This document shows, in pieces, positions 12,791 through 27,700 of a stretch of 64,000 nucleotides of DNA (its first letter is position 1; each line of letters starts with the position of its first letter). Source of the stretch: Serinus canaria (lineage: Eukaryota; Chordata; Aves; Passeriformes; Fringillidae); assembly GCF_022539315.1 (NCBI RefSeq), contig NC_066317.1:42316435-42380434 (forward strand). The letters are read 5' to 3'. A model generated the notes under the pieces. The model was not told where the DNA came from, made no database searches, and saw nothing but the letters and a program-made list of their open reading frames with translations. A program made the position numbers and the translations under genes.

Positions 12791-15700
12791 CTGTGGAGCA
12801 GAAGATGGAGAAGTGTGCAGATGCAGACAACACGTGAAGGCAGCCAGGGGTAAGCATAAGACAACGGTATCATGAAAATACAAAAAAATGGCTTTAATTG
12901 ACAAGTAGCTAGGAGATACAGTACAGTATGTGTTATGCAAAATGTTTATCATTTAGTCATTGATTTCCAAGTCTCCCGGTTTAAAAATGGAATTTTTAAA
13001 GGAAAGGGAATCTTCCTACATATTTTTAAATTTGAAAAAGAAAGGGAAATAATTATTTTTAACTAAACAGTAAGCAAAAAAAAAAAGCTTTTCATGTTAG
13101 ACCATTTTTAATAAGTTTATGGCAATACTCTGACTGACCACTTGATGGCAGCTTAACATATTAGTTTGCATCAAACTACTAAAAAACAAGGTTTCAGGTT
13201 GTGCTACAAAATTGCAGAAAAAGACAAATTTCATTTGGCAAAGTCTTTAGGACATTTACTTTTCCAAAATCGTATCTGAAGTTTGTTTTAAAATGAACAT
13301 TTACTGTGTCCCTATAAGAGGTAGTACCTGACCCTCCTGAAGTTTTTAAGCTTTTAAATAGGACAAACCTGCTACATATTGAATGACGTTTCAGAACTGC
13401 ATTTTCATTGGACTTGGGTGACTCTTTGCTCTTAAATAGGTTCACTTTAGTCTGACTATATAACCACAAAATGGCCTTTCCTAAAATACATGGTCCCAGT
13501 ACCAAATCCTGTAATAGCCTCAAGATTCTGGGCAAACATAATTAGTGAAACAACTTCTAAAATGTAGAATTGCTAAGTACGAGATGTTAATTGTAAAATT
13601 GTACTTCAAATCACAGACCTAACTGAAACTGTTATTTTGGGATTTTTTAGAGAGATAATCAGACACTACATTAATTAGCAGACATTAATTGTAGAATACT
13701 TAAAATCAGGCATTCGTGCTTCATAAAGAGGCTCAGATTTCTCATGGCCAAGATTTCTATGTTGCTACAAAACACTGAATAAGCTGAAGCTCTTACTGTT
13801 TTTTATCTGTATAATGAAACTGACCGAATTTTCATATGGATTCAAAACACATTTATTGATAAGGAAAATGTTAGTAATTTGTTAGTTTTGATTGAGCACA
13901 AGACAACATTTGAGCCCTCCACATTGTAGGAGCAAGAGGGCAAAGTTTTACTTGTTTTGGACACATTAAATACTCTGCAACTTTGTACACACAAACAATA
14001 GGAAGCCATTAATGACACTTTCCACCAATTTGTTCTGGGAAAAAGGTTCTTAGGCATTTTCTACTTTTTATTGTAAACCAAGACTGCAGTGGGTGGGGGG
14101 TGTTTATAAAGGCAAAATTTTTGCAGAATTTTTTTTTATGAGGCAAATTTTTGCAGAATTTGTATTATTATCCACTCTTGGAAGAAATTGGTTTGTGTGA
14201 CACTTATGAAAACTTACTGGAAATTGTAATTCTTCAGTTTACTACTGTAATGGTCTTGGAATATTACTGATTAGTGAAGGGAATGAATTTAACTAAATTA
14301 AAGGACCAAATCACATTTGTCTCCCAATCCAGCAGATGTCTAATATTTAACTTAAATTAGAATGATAATTTATGAAAGACTGTGTTATTCTGAATTATTG
14401 GCTATTCTTTGTAGTTCTTTTACAGTCCACTGGAATATTTTATAGTGGTTCAGGGAAAAGCAAGATACATACATAAGACTGAATAGTGCTTATGATGATA
14501 TAGATTCTTAAAATTATATGTGATTTCTGTCATGCTTTTTGTGAAATAGCAACATGTAATAAATACAAGAATTACTTTTAGTAAGCAGGCTGTTTGCTGG
14601 TTAAATTAACATACACTGCACATTTACGATTAGTGAACAATTAAAACATATAGCTGAACAGCTTGAAACAATTGTGAAACAATCGTCATTGCCACACCAT
14701 AATAAAAGTAATTGAAGACCAACAAGGAAATTAGTTTGTTACAAATACACGGGTTGTTATCCACATTTTATGTTTGATCACAATATTACAGAAATAACAA
14801 GTAAACTATTAGACTCAACACCACAGGAAGTTCTAAAATTACATTTAGGAAGCTAACTAAAATTAACTAAAATTACAGAAATAACATATTGAAATGTGAC
14901 TTTAGGAATCATAATACAATTTAAGGTTTATGTCTAAGCAATAAAGTAATAAGGTTGTTAGTTTGAACACCACTTTACATTTAGTTTAAAATGTTAACAC
15001 CTGTCATAAGAAGAAAAAAAATGACTGCAAGTAATTTCCTGTCCTCTAGCTTATTATAATTGAATATTAGATTCAGGGTTTAATTATTAAAATCAGCTCT
15101 GAACTAGAACACAGCATTGTTCAGCGCCACTTCACTAATTTTTATTTGAAAATTAAAGCTACTTTCTAAAGCTACAGTCATTATGAGCACTTGGTATTTT
15201 ATATAATGTTTTAGAAGAGTTGACCTTTAGCTAAACTTCTTGAGCTTGAGAGAGACAAATTCTCTTTTCTCTGCATGCAATACAGACGTAATTGCTGCCA
15301 TTGTTAAAATTCTCAATGCTAATCTATTAATCACACAATACAGAAAAAAATGACAGAATACAGGGGATTTCGCATCTCCTATTTGGTTTGCATATTATGA
15401 AGGCACATCATGTTCTCTAAATATTGCTTTCTAATAAAAAACACCAAAGAAGAATTTAAGAAGAATTTTATCTTACAGATTGCTTCAGTATTTCTATAAA
15501 TGTATAAATGTATGTCTTAAAATATCTGTCATAAATGTATGTCTTTAAACATATGCACTGCTGGTTTGAAATCTGCAGGTGCTACAGATGCTAAAGTAGT
15601 GGTAAGTAGCAAAGTCCACTGAGGTAACTATAAAAATTAGAATCCTTACCCTAAACCCTCGATTGAGTCTGTCCTTCATAATGCCAATAAATTCTTTATA

Positions 15701-18700
15701 ACTCAACTGGTCGTCTCTGTCGACATCAAAAATCTTGAACACTGTGTTCACCAAATGTGGTGAGAGCTTCACACCTGTGGCTACATACACAGCACGCTTG
15801 AATTCATCTGCATAAAGAGAACACCAGGAACAAAATTTTAAAGGTGAATTTAAGGGTACTTTGTGAACAGCATGTTATGAAATATAAATAAACTTTTAAC
15901 TTGTGTTTTCACATTTAAATACTCAAAACTATGAAAAAGTGAAAATGAGAACTGAATTTCACAGTTCTAAACCAAGTAGTTCTTAACTGATATAAAATGA
16001 CACTGCTTAATTGGTGCCAATTATTTTACAAAAAAGGTAACAGTCCATATACTGTACCATGTGCAATAAGAAAATTAGAAAATCATATTATAATTAAACC
16101 TGTTACATATATGGCATTTACTTACTTGACACAAAACAGAACCCAAGAAACAGAGCACAGAGAAAATGATACAATTCCTTGGTAAGGCCACATGAGTTAG
16201 GACCACACTGGTGTTAACGGGGTCAGACCCACAAAGAGGCTACTTGAGGAGAGCACACAAGTCTGACCACTTTGCATATTGCTCACCTTGTGTTTCCCAG
16301 GCATCACAACTGTTTTATTAAGGATTTTAGCAGGTACACACATGCCTGGTTCTTTAAGTACCCACTTGCTGATTTGATAAAAATCTCTCTGATCTCTCTT
16401 TGGACCTTCTGACAGTGTTTTCTTCTACAGCCTTTGTAGAAGGCCAAATTTCAGATGCTCACTGTGTAAAGAAATGCTTATGTTTACTTTAATCTGATCT
16501 CTCACTGGTGTCTTCAAGTGAGAGATCAGATTAACTCTTGTATTGTAGGATTTGATGGACAGCTATTCTGCATTCAGCTCGTCCACCACTTATTTGACTT
16601 TACATGATATCTCGTACGATATGACCAAGCCTTTTCCTCTCAAAGTTAGAGTCCTAGCATTTTTAGCCTTTTACTGGAAACATTAAAACAACAAACTAGG
16701 AAATAATAATTTAAAAAAAAAAAGCATTTTTTTCAATGTTAATATGGGTATCAATGGATTTTTATAAAAATACAGATACTTACCTTGACCTATGGAACGA
16801 CTTGCAAAATTATACATTTGCATTGCAATTGTGAAGTCTTCTAGATTATTCAAGAATTGAAAAAATGATCTAAATTCTTCAAATGTGATACCCTAAAAAC
16901 CAGGAGAACAATATGCACTGTAAGAATTAGTAGTAATAACAACTGAATAAACAGACCTTGAAATTATATATGTCAACTTCATTTAACAACAGATATCACA
17001 CCCATTTAAAATAAAGGGATTTTTAGAAAAAGCCAATAAAGTAGAGAACTGGAGTTTCTTGAGGAATGCAGTATGTCTTTCCTCTCTGTGACTGCAACAT
17101 GGCAGCAATTCACACCAGAGCAGTCAAAAATACTGTTCCATTGCTGAGGGCAATTTTTAAGAATTCCAGGATTATTACAATATGACAGTCAATACTAGAA
17201 TAAAAGATCTAGGTTTGGATGAACATTGGAGTATGTTTACTACTGAAAACCACTATTATATATGTGTGAGTGTATGTGCTCATATAAATACACTGAATGG
17301 ATTAATAAATATATGTTATGATCTACCTTAAGCCAGTACTTGAGGGTGGAATTTTCATACATCCAGATTTAGACACCCAAGTCTCTTCATCTGAGGGTTT
17401 GCAAGTACTGCAGGATTTTTCCAGTTTTTAAAATATCAATTGCATTTTGACCAGACTTTAGACTATATTCTGTAAAAGTTTCACTGAAAGTGTTCTTGTT
17501 AGAAGAGTTTTATGTTCATTCCTTGTAATATTTGTTCTGCTCTTTTCTCATCTTATTTAGAGATCCAAACATCTGATAAACTATCTCTAAATTAATTCTG
17601 AAAGAGACCTGAAAATGAGACTTTGAATTAAACCAGGACCATTGCCTATACCAAATTCCCCCTGGTCTCAGCCATTCTGAACATGGAATGGCATTCTGTG
17701 TCAAACCTTGATCACCCTGGATGCCTTTAACTATCATTCCTGGCTATTTTTCCATTTGCTTTTATTCTTATATCCTATTTAAGTACTTGTCTCTGAAAAT
17801 ATACTTGAAGGCAATAGTAGACCTGTGAGCCTTTATGTTCAAACTATTGATCTATATCTCTGCTCAAACATATACACATTCTTTATAGTATGGTGGAACA
17901 CAGGAAACATGCAAATGTAGGTTTGTGTCAGAAGGTGGCAGAGGTTGGATGCTAACCCATAGTAAACTGCAAGGACTGTGGAAAATGTGGAGAGCAGCAT
18001 AATATTGTTATAATAGAATAATTTAATAGGTCTCCACACACTTGAGATGTAAACCCCTGCTTAAGTGATCCTACCTAACCACTAGCTAAGATTTATAAAC
18101 TCTTTGGAGACCTTGGCCCATCCCCATCATGAGTTGCTCTTTTCAACAAGCAGATCCTTCACAATTAGAGGAAACCCTCATATACACATAGAACTACCAC
18201 CTTATTTAAATTTTTATATTAAAAACTGAATTTAATATTATCAATACTGTCTTTTTGTTTCATGACATTTGACACTATTAGTTTATGTGTCCAAGTTCTA
18301 GTTCTTGCACTGTGCTTAGATTGAAAGCTCTGTGGGACTGGAATAACTCTGCCATGCATTTGTGAAATTCCTAGATCAGTGAAACTTCATTTCTCAGCCA
18401 GAAGCCTCAGGTGCCATGGCAAAACAGCAATCATAGAGAACATCCACCCAAGTCTTGAGTTGACATTTTTAGGTTCACAGGTCCTTAATGTGCACCAATT
18501 TGTCTGTAAAAATTCTGAATGCAAAAAATAAGTGTAATAGGTCAGGCTACTGCAAAAATCTTGTTTGTGTGCATGACTTTTGCTTTTCCTAATAAACTGC
18601 TCCTTCTCATCCCTCAAGTTTTCTGGCTTTTACCCTTCCAATTCTCTCTCTGACCCTACTGGTGGGGGAGTGAGCAAATGGCTGCATGGGGATTGGTCAA

Positions 18701-21700
18701 TGGCTGAGATTAAACCATGACAAAAAAGGAAGTTAACTTCTTCATTTAGACAGACAGATTTTATTTTACTACACCAAAGAAAACTCAGATTAATGTACCA
18801 ATGCTGCTAAAAATGCACAGACTTTCTTCAGGAGCTGATATCTGTAGTACTTCATGATGCCAGCTTACATGAATCACTACTTGGCATCTAGTTAGTAAAA
18901 GGAGGAAGACATCCTGTGAGCAGGCAGCATGCCAGCTGAACATTTTAACATGATTAAAATATGAGAAAAAGATCATCATGCTGCTTTAGGGGCATCTTTG
19001 TACAGCACCATGCAAGGTTAACATTGCCAACTGTGAAAATACAGGCATATTACTTTATACACTCAACTAACTTTCCTTCTGAATGGAACCCTCTGGTTAG
19101 TATTAGTATTGCAGCATACCTCTGTCATGAAATAAAGAGCAAATTCTAAAATTTTCAAATTATAGTGTTATGACAAGAGCAAAAAAAATGTGACAACATT
19201 TGAACAACATATGAACACCACCTCCATGGCAGTAAGAGTCAAAGTCCTATTCTTAAAAGCCTGTGGCCAGCATAAGAGATGTAGTGACAGCATTTACCAA
19301 GCCAATGATACAAAGTTATGAAAAACAGGGATGTCTTGTTTCCCTCAATGGAGGTATAGCATATGACATACCTCAAATCCCCAAATATATGGCACCCGTC
19401 CAGTGCCAGATCACAGCATAAAAGCAAATTTGTAACTGAGTGACAAAGCTACATGGAGGTTTTCCTTAACTGTTGGTCTCACCAGAGACCAAGAAGAGGA
19501 AACTACAGTGGAATACTTGCTATGACATTGGAAGACTTAGATATGAACTTCAAAGACTACTACCTTGTGTTCAAAAGAAAGTGTCTGTATATTTACTTCA
19601 CCTTTGACATTCAAAGTATTTCTCTATAACTACAACTGTCATTATTTTTCAGTTTCCCAAGTGATACTTACATTATTGTTTTTATACAAGACCCAAAGTG
19701 AGTGGTTTTTTGGTTTTTTTTCCCCTTAGATTTCCATCTGGAACCATGCAGTTATAGCAGTTCTGTTGCACTGTCTTGGCTCTGAATATTGAAAGCTGCA
19801 CAGACCTTTTCCAGCAGTTTGATCTGAGCACCTCAGTGCCTAGACCAGGGACTTGGAAAGGGTGACTGAGCAGGAACTCTGGTCCCAATCTTACCACGTC
19901 ATCTGACACCTAGTCTGGTCAAAAGAGACTGCTCTGCTTTCCCAGCTATATTTAACACTCAGTGGCCCTAACTGCTGTACAAGCACAGGAAGAATCAGAT
20001 AATCCAGATATCTGAACAGAAAACTATTGATTTTTGGAGTGGGCTTGTGTCAGGTCAGTTGACTGATCTTACTGTGAAGACTGAAATTAAAACGTCATTC
20101 CTCAAATAAAAACAGAACGTAAACAAACAGTTCAAACTGATTTATTACTTTTCTTTAAAAGCTCTGCTGTCAATGCTATTAAAAGATATAGCTATTGAAA
20201 GAGTTAGATTTCTAGGACAGATTAATCTGATCTTCTTCTGTAAACACAAACAGAAGAAGTATATCCAAAACATCTCTTGTTTGGAGGGCTACTTTTAACA
20301 TTATCCTGTAGATTATCACTGATGCATAGTTGCTACTACATTTCTCTCAAGATACACTTTTGACAATGTAATTCTATGCTATTTACTCTTCTACGTTTTA
20401 TTCAGCAAATAACCTGAAAAACCAGGCATACAGTTTATGATCAAAATAAAATCCTGGTGTTAAGTAATTCAGTCCAACAAAGCTATGTTTTCATGTTAAT
20501 GACACTGGGACTGCATGCTGTGGTCCACTGCTAAGCAATTACCTTTTCTTCAGGAATACTGCCACGCATGTTTTCCAGGTAACTTGATGTATTTTCCACA
20601 TTTGTATACCTCAAGAGAATATGAGCAAAGTCTTCCTCACTGATGGTGTTCATCCCATTAGAGTAGGAAAGGAATTCTATCTCTAGAACCTCAGTTTGCA
20701 GGTTATCCATAAATCTATAGCACAAACAAAACATGAAGAAAGTGTCATACTTTATATTTCTACTGTTTGTGTCCTTAAACAAGGACAGGGCTGGGCTATA
20801 ACCTTTCCACCCCAAACTAACTAAAATTTGCAGCAGCATTGGAGGAATAGTTTTTATTATTGGGCCACTTACTGTTTTATTTTGCTCTTTGTGTATATAA
20901 CACACACAAAAGGAACACAATCCATACAAACATACCTGCATAAGCTATGTATAGTAAAACAGTACACATTAATTAGAACAACTATACAAATAGTTTTTGC
21001 AAGGAATTAATGAAGTTGAGACTCACCTATAAAAATCTTCGAAGTTCAGTTCTGCTTTTCCTTTCTTGCCAAAAAAGTGTACAAGCAGTGTAGTATCTGA
21101 CAGTGAACTTGTAATATCATCAGCACGCTTTAATATTAGAATAAAAAAAAATTAAAGGCCATGATTGGATCAGACACAGAAGAATAATCTGAGAATGCCT
21201 ATCATCATCATAGACTTATCTATTAAAAGAGTTTGTATTTCACAGTCTTCATATAGTCTTTAAGAAGATTTTAGTATTGCAATTCATTACATTAATTTTG
21301 CCATGCAATTTTCAAACAAAATAGCAGCAGCTGTTAATTGCATTTAGTAGAAAGCAGTTAAACGAACAGAATGATGTAATGGAAGCTGCAATGAAGAGGG
21401 AAAAGGTATGAAAAATAAAACCAGAAACTTGTGAGGAAAAAAAAATCTCATCAGGTAAAGTAAACCATAAAATGTAACTTCCTTTGTACACAATCTTGCT
21501 TCCCTTCTACTATGAAACTACAAAGAAATTAAAATACAGTAGTTCATATACTCTTATTCCCTATTTTAAAAGTAGGTGATTGTGTTCCACAATCACATCA
21601 GTTAGGTGTTCTTTTCATGATTCTTTTCTGTAAGTTACAGATAGCTACGTCTTAAATGTTGTTGCCCAAACACATTTAAAGCACCAGAATTAGAAAATAT

Positions 21701-24700
21701 TTTGAAATAATGAAGCAATATTTGGATTACTTCTCTTAAGACTGTTCCTCAAGTATTGGATCGTGGTCTCTGTGCAGGACTGGAATCTCTGAATATGTAC
21801 TAATAGTTTTTCCTTAATAAATAACTAAGGTTTTGAAAGCCAGAATTAGAAGTGAAAGCCAACTAATCTTGACCATTTGTAATAGCAAAAGTTGTAAAGA
21901 GGAATCCAAACAGAAGTAACTGTCATCTGTGTGTAGTGATTGCAATATTCCACTCTTTTTACTACTTCACTGCCCTATAACTATTGTATATATGCACTGA
22001 TTTTACTTCTTTGAAAAAGAAGCTCTTGATACACTGAAGAGCTGAAGAATAATTCAGTAATATAAGGCTCTTGAATAAGCCACAGTAGCCCAACATGACA
22101 CTGTCCTCCTGGCATTAACATGCTTCTGCCAACATTAGACATTTAAGAAGTAAAGTATTTAGTCTCCTTACTTCACCTGCTTATGGATTACCTCCTGTCC
22201 AAGCTCTCATTTTTCTTACAAAGACAAGACTTTATGAAAAGCACAGAGCAGGAGAGCAGTCTCTGCTCTTCCTAGGCAAGCTACCACCCATTAGGACTAA
22301 GCCACCTACATTAGGACTCTAGTGTTACAGGACAAAACAAGGCATAGTACAGAAACCTAGCAAATATTTGGGAGATGTAACAGTAATAATTTATCACCAC
22401 AACAACACATTATAAACCTGTGGGATCTACCCACAGAAAACTGTTTATACAGCTCTATCAAGATCTACATGTATAAAACTGCAAGCCACATTCAGGAGTC
22501 CTTTAAGTCTGACTCTGTTTCTTCACTGAAGAGGCTATCAATTTGTAACAGACAAAGAAACTCTAAGTGAAGAAACCAGGAAAAAATTTTGAACAATATG
22601 CAAAAGTTCAACATCATGATAAACCATGTACCATGAAAAAGCATCATCTACATTCTCTAAAATGTGCTATATTCTTTTCAAATTTACAAACTGATTTCTA
22701 AAAAAACATAAGGTGCAGTACTCATTAAGAGTATTTATGTATCAACAACAAGGGAAAACACAAGGCAGTAACAACACAAATCCCTTTCAACATCCAATCT
22801 AAAGGAATGAGAGAGACTTTTCTGTTCTTTAGTATAATCAGTTTAGGATTCTCAAGATTGCATTTCATGTACTCTAGCTTCCTCTTTATTCTCATATTCT
22901 TCTCCAGGGAGAAATAAGATGACATAGTGTATATAGAGGTAGAGATATTTCATGCCCTTCAATTAAGACAGCTCTGCTCTTCAAGTGAGCAAACTAATTC
23001 AGAAAAGTAATCACTATTTGTCTTTTAATATTGTTATCCTCCACTACAGGACACAATATACTGAAATGCAGATACCCTGATTTCTTATGTCTTTTAGGCA
23101 ATTAAATCCCTGAGCACATTCAAACAATTTCCCTCAAGTACACTCAAAAGATATCAAATGTTAAATTACAGCCTTTCATCTTGCAAAAACATTTCAAAAC
23201 CTTAGACTTAGGTTGCATTCACCCATATCTAAAGAACCTTTAAAAAAACCTACAATCTGTAAGTCTTTTCACAATTCCCACTTGGTTGGCCTCACTAAAT
23301 GAAAAAACCCCAAACAAAAACCTCACTGCAGAAACTCAACCCAATATGCTTTTCTGAAGAACTGCAGACAACTGAAAACTATTCCCGTGCTCCTTCTGCA
23401 CTGATAGCATTAAATAAATTCTCTTTTATATGGTAAAGAATAAAACCAGAAGCTTTAATAGTTTAAAGCTATTATTTATTTTTCATGGTAAAATTACTTT
23501 TATTTATTTTAGATCACTGCAAATTAAATTGGCTCACCTGTTTCCATGTATACAAATACTAGCCTCAATTTTGATCAAATATATTTTTCAGGCATTTAAA
23601 TGAGAATAAAATCTTTCTCATTTCTCTTTACCTTTACAATAACCAGAATACAAATGCAGGTAAAGAGACAAACTGAAGACAAATGTTTCAATCACTTGAT
23701 TGACTTCTGCATAATGGCAATATGTTTTTCTTTCCATTTTCTAGCCTGAAGTGCATAAACTCTATTTATTTTGTATTCTGCAAAATTAGTTGCAAGTTCT
23801 TGATTAAGAAGGGTTGACTAAAAGTAGGTAATGCTTATAAGCATTGATTCCCCTTTTACTAACATATTCCAATCATTAAATATATTATGATTTGATTAAT
23901 AAGAGCTTTTTTACTGAAAACTCCTGATTTTTCCAACAGTGATAACTAACTTAATGGTTTCCAATTTCACTTAGTAATTTAAGAATAAAGCCCAAAACTG
24001 AATTTGGTCATAACTGCAATATTCCAACAGGATGGTGGAATTGCTAAATTACTAAGTACAGAAACAGTATTATACACTGTCCTAGAGAAAACCAGTTGTG
24101 ATAAATAACTTTACTCTCCAAAGAGACCTTTTGATTCCCATAGCAACAAACCTTATTTACTCTCCTTTCAGACTTACATATAGCCTTCTCAAAAGCCCAT
24201 GAAACAACACAGACCCCAGTGTCACCTTGTTTCATGCCACTTTCTCACTACAAATAGCTATATTATTCAGATGCAAGAGTACCTGGGAGAGATAAGAACA
24301 TGGATGAAAGCCAGCTGGCCCAAACCGAGCAAGATAAAGATAATTACAGTGAGAACTGGAAAATTGTCAGTGGAGAAAATGCAGAACATGATTTTTCTTC
24401 ATAAAATGATTTACAAGTGAGCAGACAGGCTTTTTATACACTTTACAGAGAATTTATATCACTACTAATTACAGCAGCTATTAAGCTTCACTTACAGTAT
24501 AGTTACAAATATTAGTCTGAGGCATCAGATATTAAAAAACCCCTCTCTCTTCAAATTAAATGTGTGTAGAGATTACCAAACTTAAGTCCATCTTTACTTG
24601 GGACTGAGTTCATGCCAGCTACCTGAACATTAAGATGACATTTCATTCAGAAAACTCAATGCCCCAAGCTTCCTGAATAATCAGTGAATTTAGAAGCCTT

Positions 24701-27700
24701 CTCTCCCCTCTATATCTCCTTATCTGACTAGACAAGAGCACTGACATTCTGGATTTTAAAATTTGGTGTAATAAATTGGATTAACAATTCAGAACTGGAT
24801 TAACAATTCAGAAGCTCATGAGCGTAGAAGCAAGGGAAGATAGGCTCGGTCTACTGCTTCATTGAAGATTACTAACTATATGTTATTACTATGGATATTG
24901 TTATAAATGTTATTGTAACTAAGTATATGTTATTATTTTGGATATTGGTATAAATATTGCTGTAAAACTCAATTCTGTAGCACTACATTTTGTTTTGTTG
25001 AAGGGCAAATGAACACAAGCCGAGAGAAATACAGAAAAGGTTTATTTGATGTAGGAAATGTAGGTTCTACCTCAAGAGAAAAACCAAATACCTTATTTTG
25101 TTTGGTCCATAATTAAAATTCAAATAAATTTAAACAGAGTGCTATGACTGCATTTATAAACACAATCACGAGTATGAAGATTACCACTAAAGAAGAAAAA
25201 TCCCTATGAAAATTAATGAACAGCAGACTGATGTAAAGGGACTATGAGTAAATTAAGCCTGGAAATTAGAAATAAGTCCATTGGAGTCCTCAGGTTATTC
25301 AATAGCTTCTGCAGAGGAACAGCAGGGACAAAACACTAATTACTTTCAATGTGAAGCACACATTGCTTCTGATCCAAGGAAAAAGACTGTTTTACTCTGG
25401 AGATCAGTTTCGGTTTCTTGTTCTTTTCTCATTATGATCCTGCTTAGGAAACATGGAACTCTGAGACCAGAGTCAGTGGGGAGTTGCTCTCTGTTCTTAA
25501 TGCCACTACCAGCAGAGCCATTACTCTCACTGTGTGGGCACAGAAAAGCATAAATTATCTAGTCTTCTGACCCTCTGAAATGATAAATACAAATAAATAT
25601 CTTACTCAATTATCTAGAAGCAGATAATGAAACAGGAATTATTAGAATTTAAAGCATTAGGGAAATTAATTTGACAGCTCAGTGGTACTTCTAGACCTCC
25701 ATAATGATTGTGTAATATTACAAAAGATGGACCAATGTTTTGGATACCTTAAAACATTCCTGGTTTTCTCTAAGAATTAAAACAATGTTTGCATTATAGT
25801 TTTTGTGAAGATTGATTCTGATGATATACATAAAAAGCACATTAAGAACATAAAGATTAAAAGCTTAAAAGCTTTACTCTCAGTAAAGTTGTCATTTTAC
25901 TGGACCACGCCTAAATGACAAAGGTTTCCTGAACTGCTTCTCCAACTGTGAACTGCCATGACTATTAGTGCTAGAAAATGCTTCTAAAATGCAAAGTTAC
26001 CTTTTGAAAGAGTTGGAAGATGAAGTCTGAAGAAGACTTCATCTTCCAACTCTTTCAAAAGGTAACTTTGCTTTTTCTTGGAAATGACAACCTTCAATTA
26101 TCACATTGTTGAGAACCAAACACATTTGATCTGAGAACTCTGAGGATTAAAACAAAAAAGGAATTAAAAGGAAAAGAAGAAACAGTGTGCATAATGTAAG
26201 AAAGCAATCAGAACAGAACAAATGAAACAGCAGTCTGTTTATGGAGCAGAGACCAGAGAGGTTGTTTTATACCTCCGCAAGGTCTGAAAAGAGTGCTTGG
26301 CTTGTGCTACGTCTCAAAGTATCCCAATAGCTTCTGGGGACAAGGTCCTCTCCTTCTGTTTTAACAACCTGCAGTTTCAAGAAGCACAATTGTTTGAAAA
26401 ACAAAAAACAATGGAACAACCATTTATAAACTTTAAAATATTTTCTTACTGATCTTCAAAAGCAGGGCTTGGTTCTGTTGCTTCTAAACAGTGACATTTT
26501 TACCAGTTACATGACACTTTGTAAATGAAAGGAACACTGGTCTACTACAGCTATTTCCCTAATGCTCTTGGCTGCACCAGAAGTATCACCAGACTTCATC
26601 TTCCCAAACAAAATAAATTCAAGAAAGCAGAGGTGAAAATATTTACTAAAAGTGCATATCAAAATAGCCATTTAAACTCAGCATTTTGCCAGTGTTTTTT
26701 CTATCAATTCTGTTTTTCCAGAAAATATTAATTCATATACTTATAAAATTAATTTTTCATTGGTAAAATAAAAATATCACCATATAACTAGTTAGATTAA
26801 ATAACTTAATCGAATATTTATGATGACATCATTGCACCAACAAAGAAAAGGCAAAAAAACCAAACCTAGTAAGTTCAACTTAACTGTAACATACTTATCA
26901 GGAAAACACAATACACATCTGATGATCAAACTTACCTTGTCACCTTGTCATGAGAATGAACACCACATTCTTTTGTGCATATAATTCTATAATTATCTAT
27001 TTTAATTATTCTCTGCATTTGTTCTCTTACTGGAGTTACTTTAGTCAATTGAATTAGTACTTCTGGCTGTGCACATTTCATTTCCATTACATGCATCACA
27101 TGACAGTTATCATGTTCTGGTTGGCATTTGGCCAGTGAAAGCACTCATGCAGTACATGCCAAAGCAGTCTCAGACACAAATGCAGTATGCACCAGAACAT
27201 GACTTGAAAGAATTAACCTACACAAATGAAAATAATGAAATATTGAACTCATTTAAAACATCACCATATGCTTTTTATGGCCTATGGACCTCAACACATT
27301 TTAAAAAATTGAACCGATTTGTCAGACGAATTGAGGAGAAGGGCCTCATGCAGGAGGCAGCATGTTGGACTATCCCAGATATTTAAGGGTTGCATCTTCT
27401 TGGAAACTGGGTATCTTCAACTCCTGAGGACATCAAGGGAAACAAAAGGCTGCTATGCCTTTTGTTTCAGCAGGAGAAACAGAACCCCAAAATTTCTATT
27501 TTTGGAGATGAGGGATTTACTGAATTGCTATACACCTGGGTCTCCTTTCCATGGAGATCTTCATTCAGACAGTTGGAAGGCAAAAAACACCTGGGCATTA
27601 TCTTGATAAAGCACTTGGACAGGGCTGCAGTCCAGGGGAGATGTTCTTACTGCAGCTGGAAATTACATTAGTAGAAAACCTAACTAGTTTGGTTTCAGTT

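Larger units (their letters stand above)
16893..20542 (-). other. MICU3: MICU3 intron 11
   Basis: Contains the LTR fragment at 18.6-18.7 kb. No exon seen in the rest. Confidence 0.8.
21128..26272 (-). other. MICU3: MICU3 intron 9
   Basis: A 5.1-kb intron. It contains the 81-bp palindrome and two tandem duplications and is otherwise unremarkable AT-rich DNA. Confidence 0.8.

Noticed and set aside
15545..15649. Extension of the exon 13 frame past its donor
   Set aside because: The GTAAGG donor and homology end the exon at GFR; the rest is intronic read-through.
27105..27205. 12-bp inverted repeat TCATGTTCTGGT / ACCAGAACATGA
   Set aside because: The arms are about 75 bp apart and short, so chance is likely.
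27319..27671. Overlapping open frames on the plus strand that might be a pseudogene
   Set aside because: I could not match the translation to any protein family or transposon.
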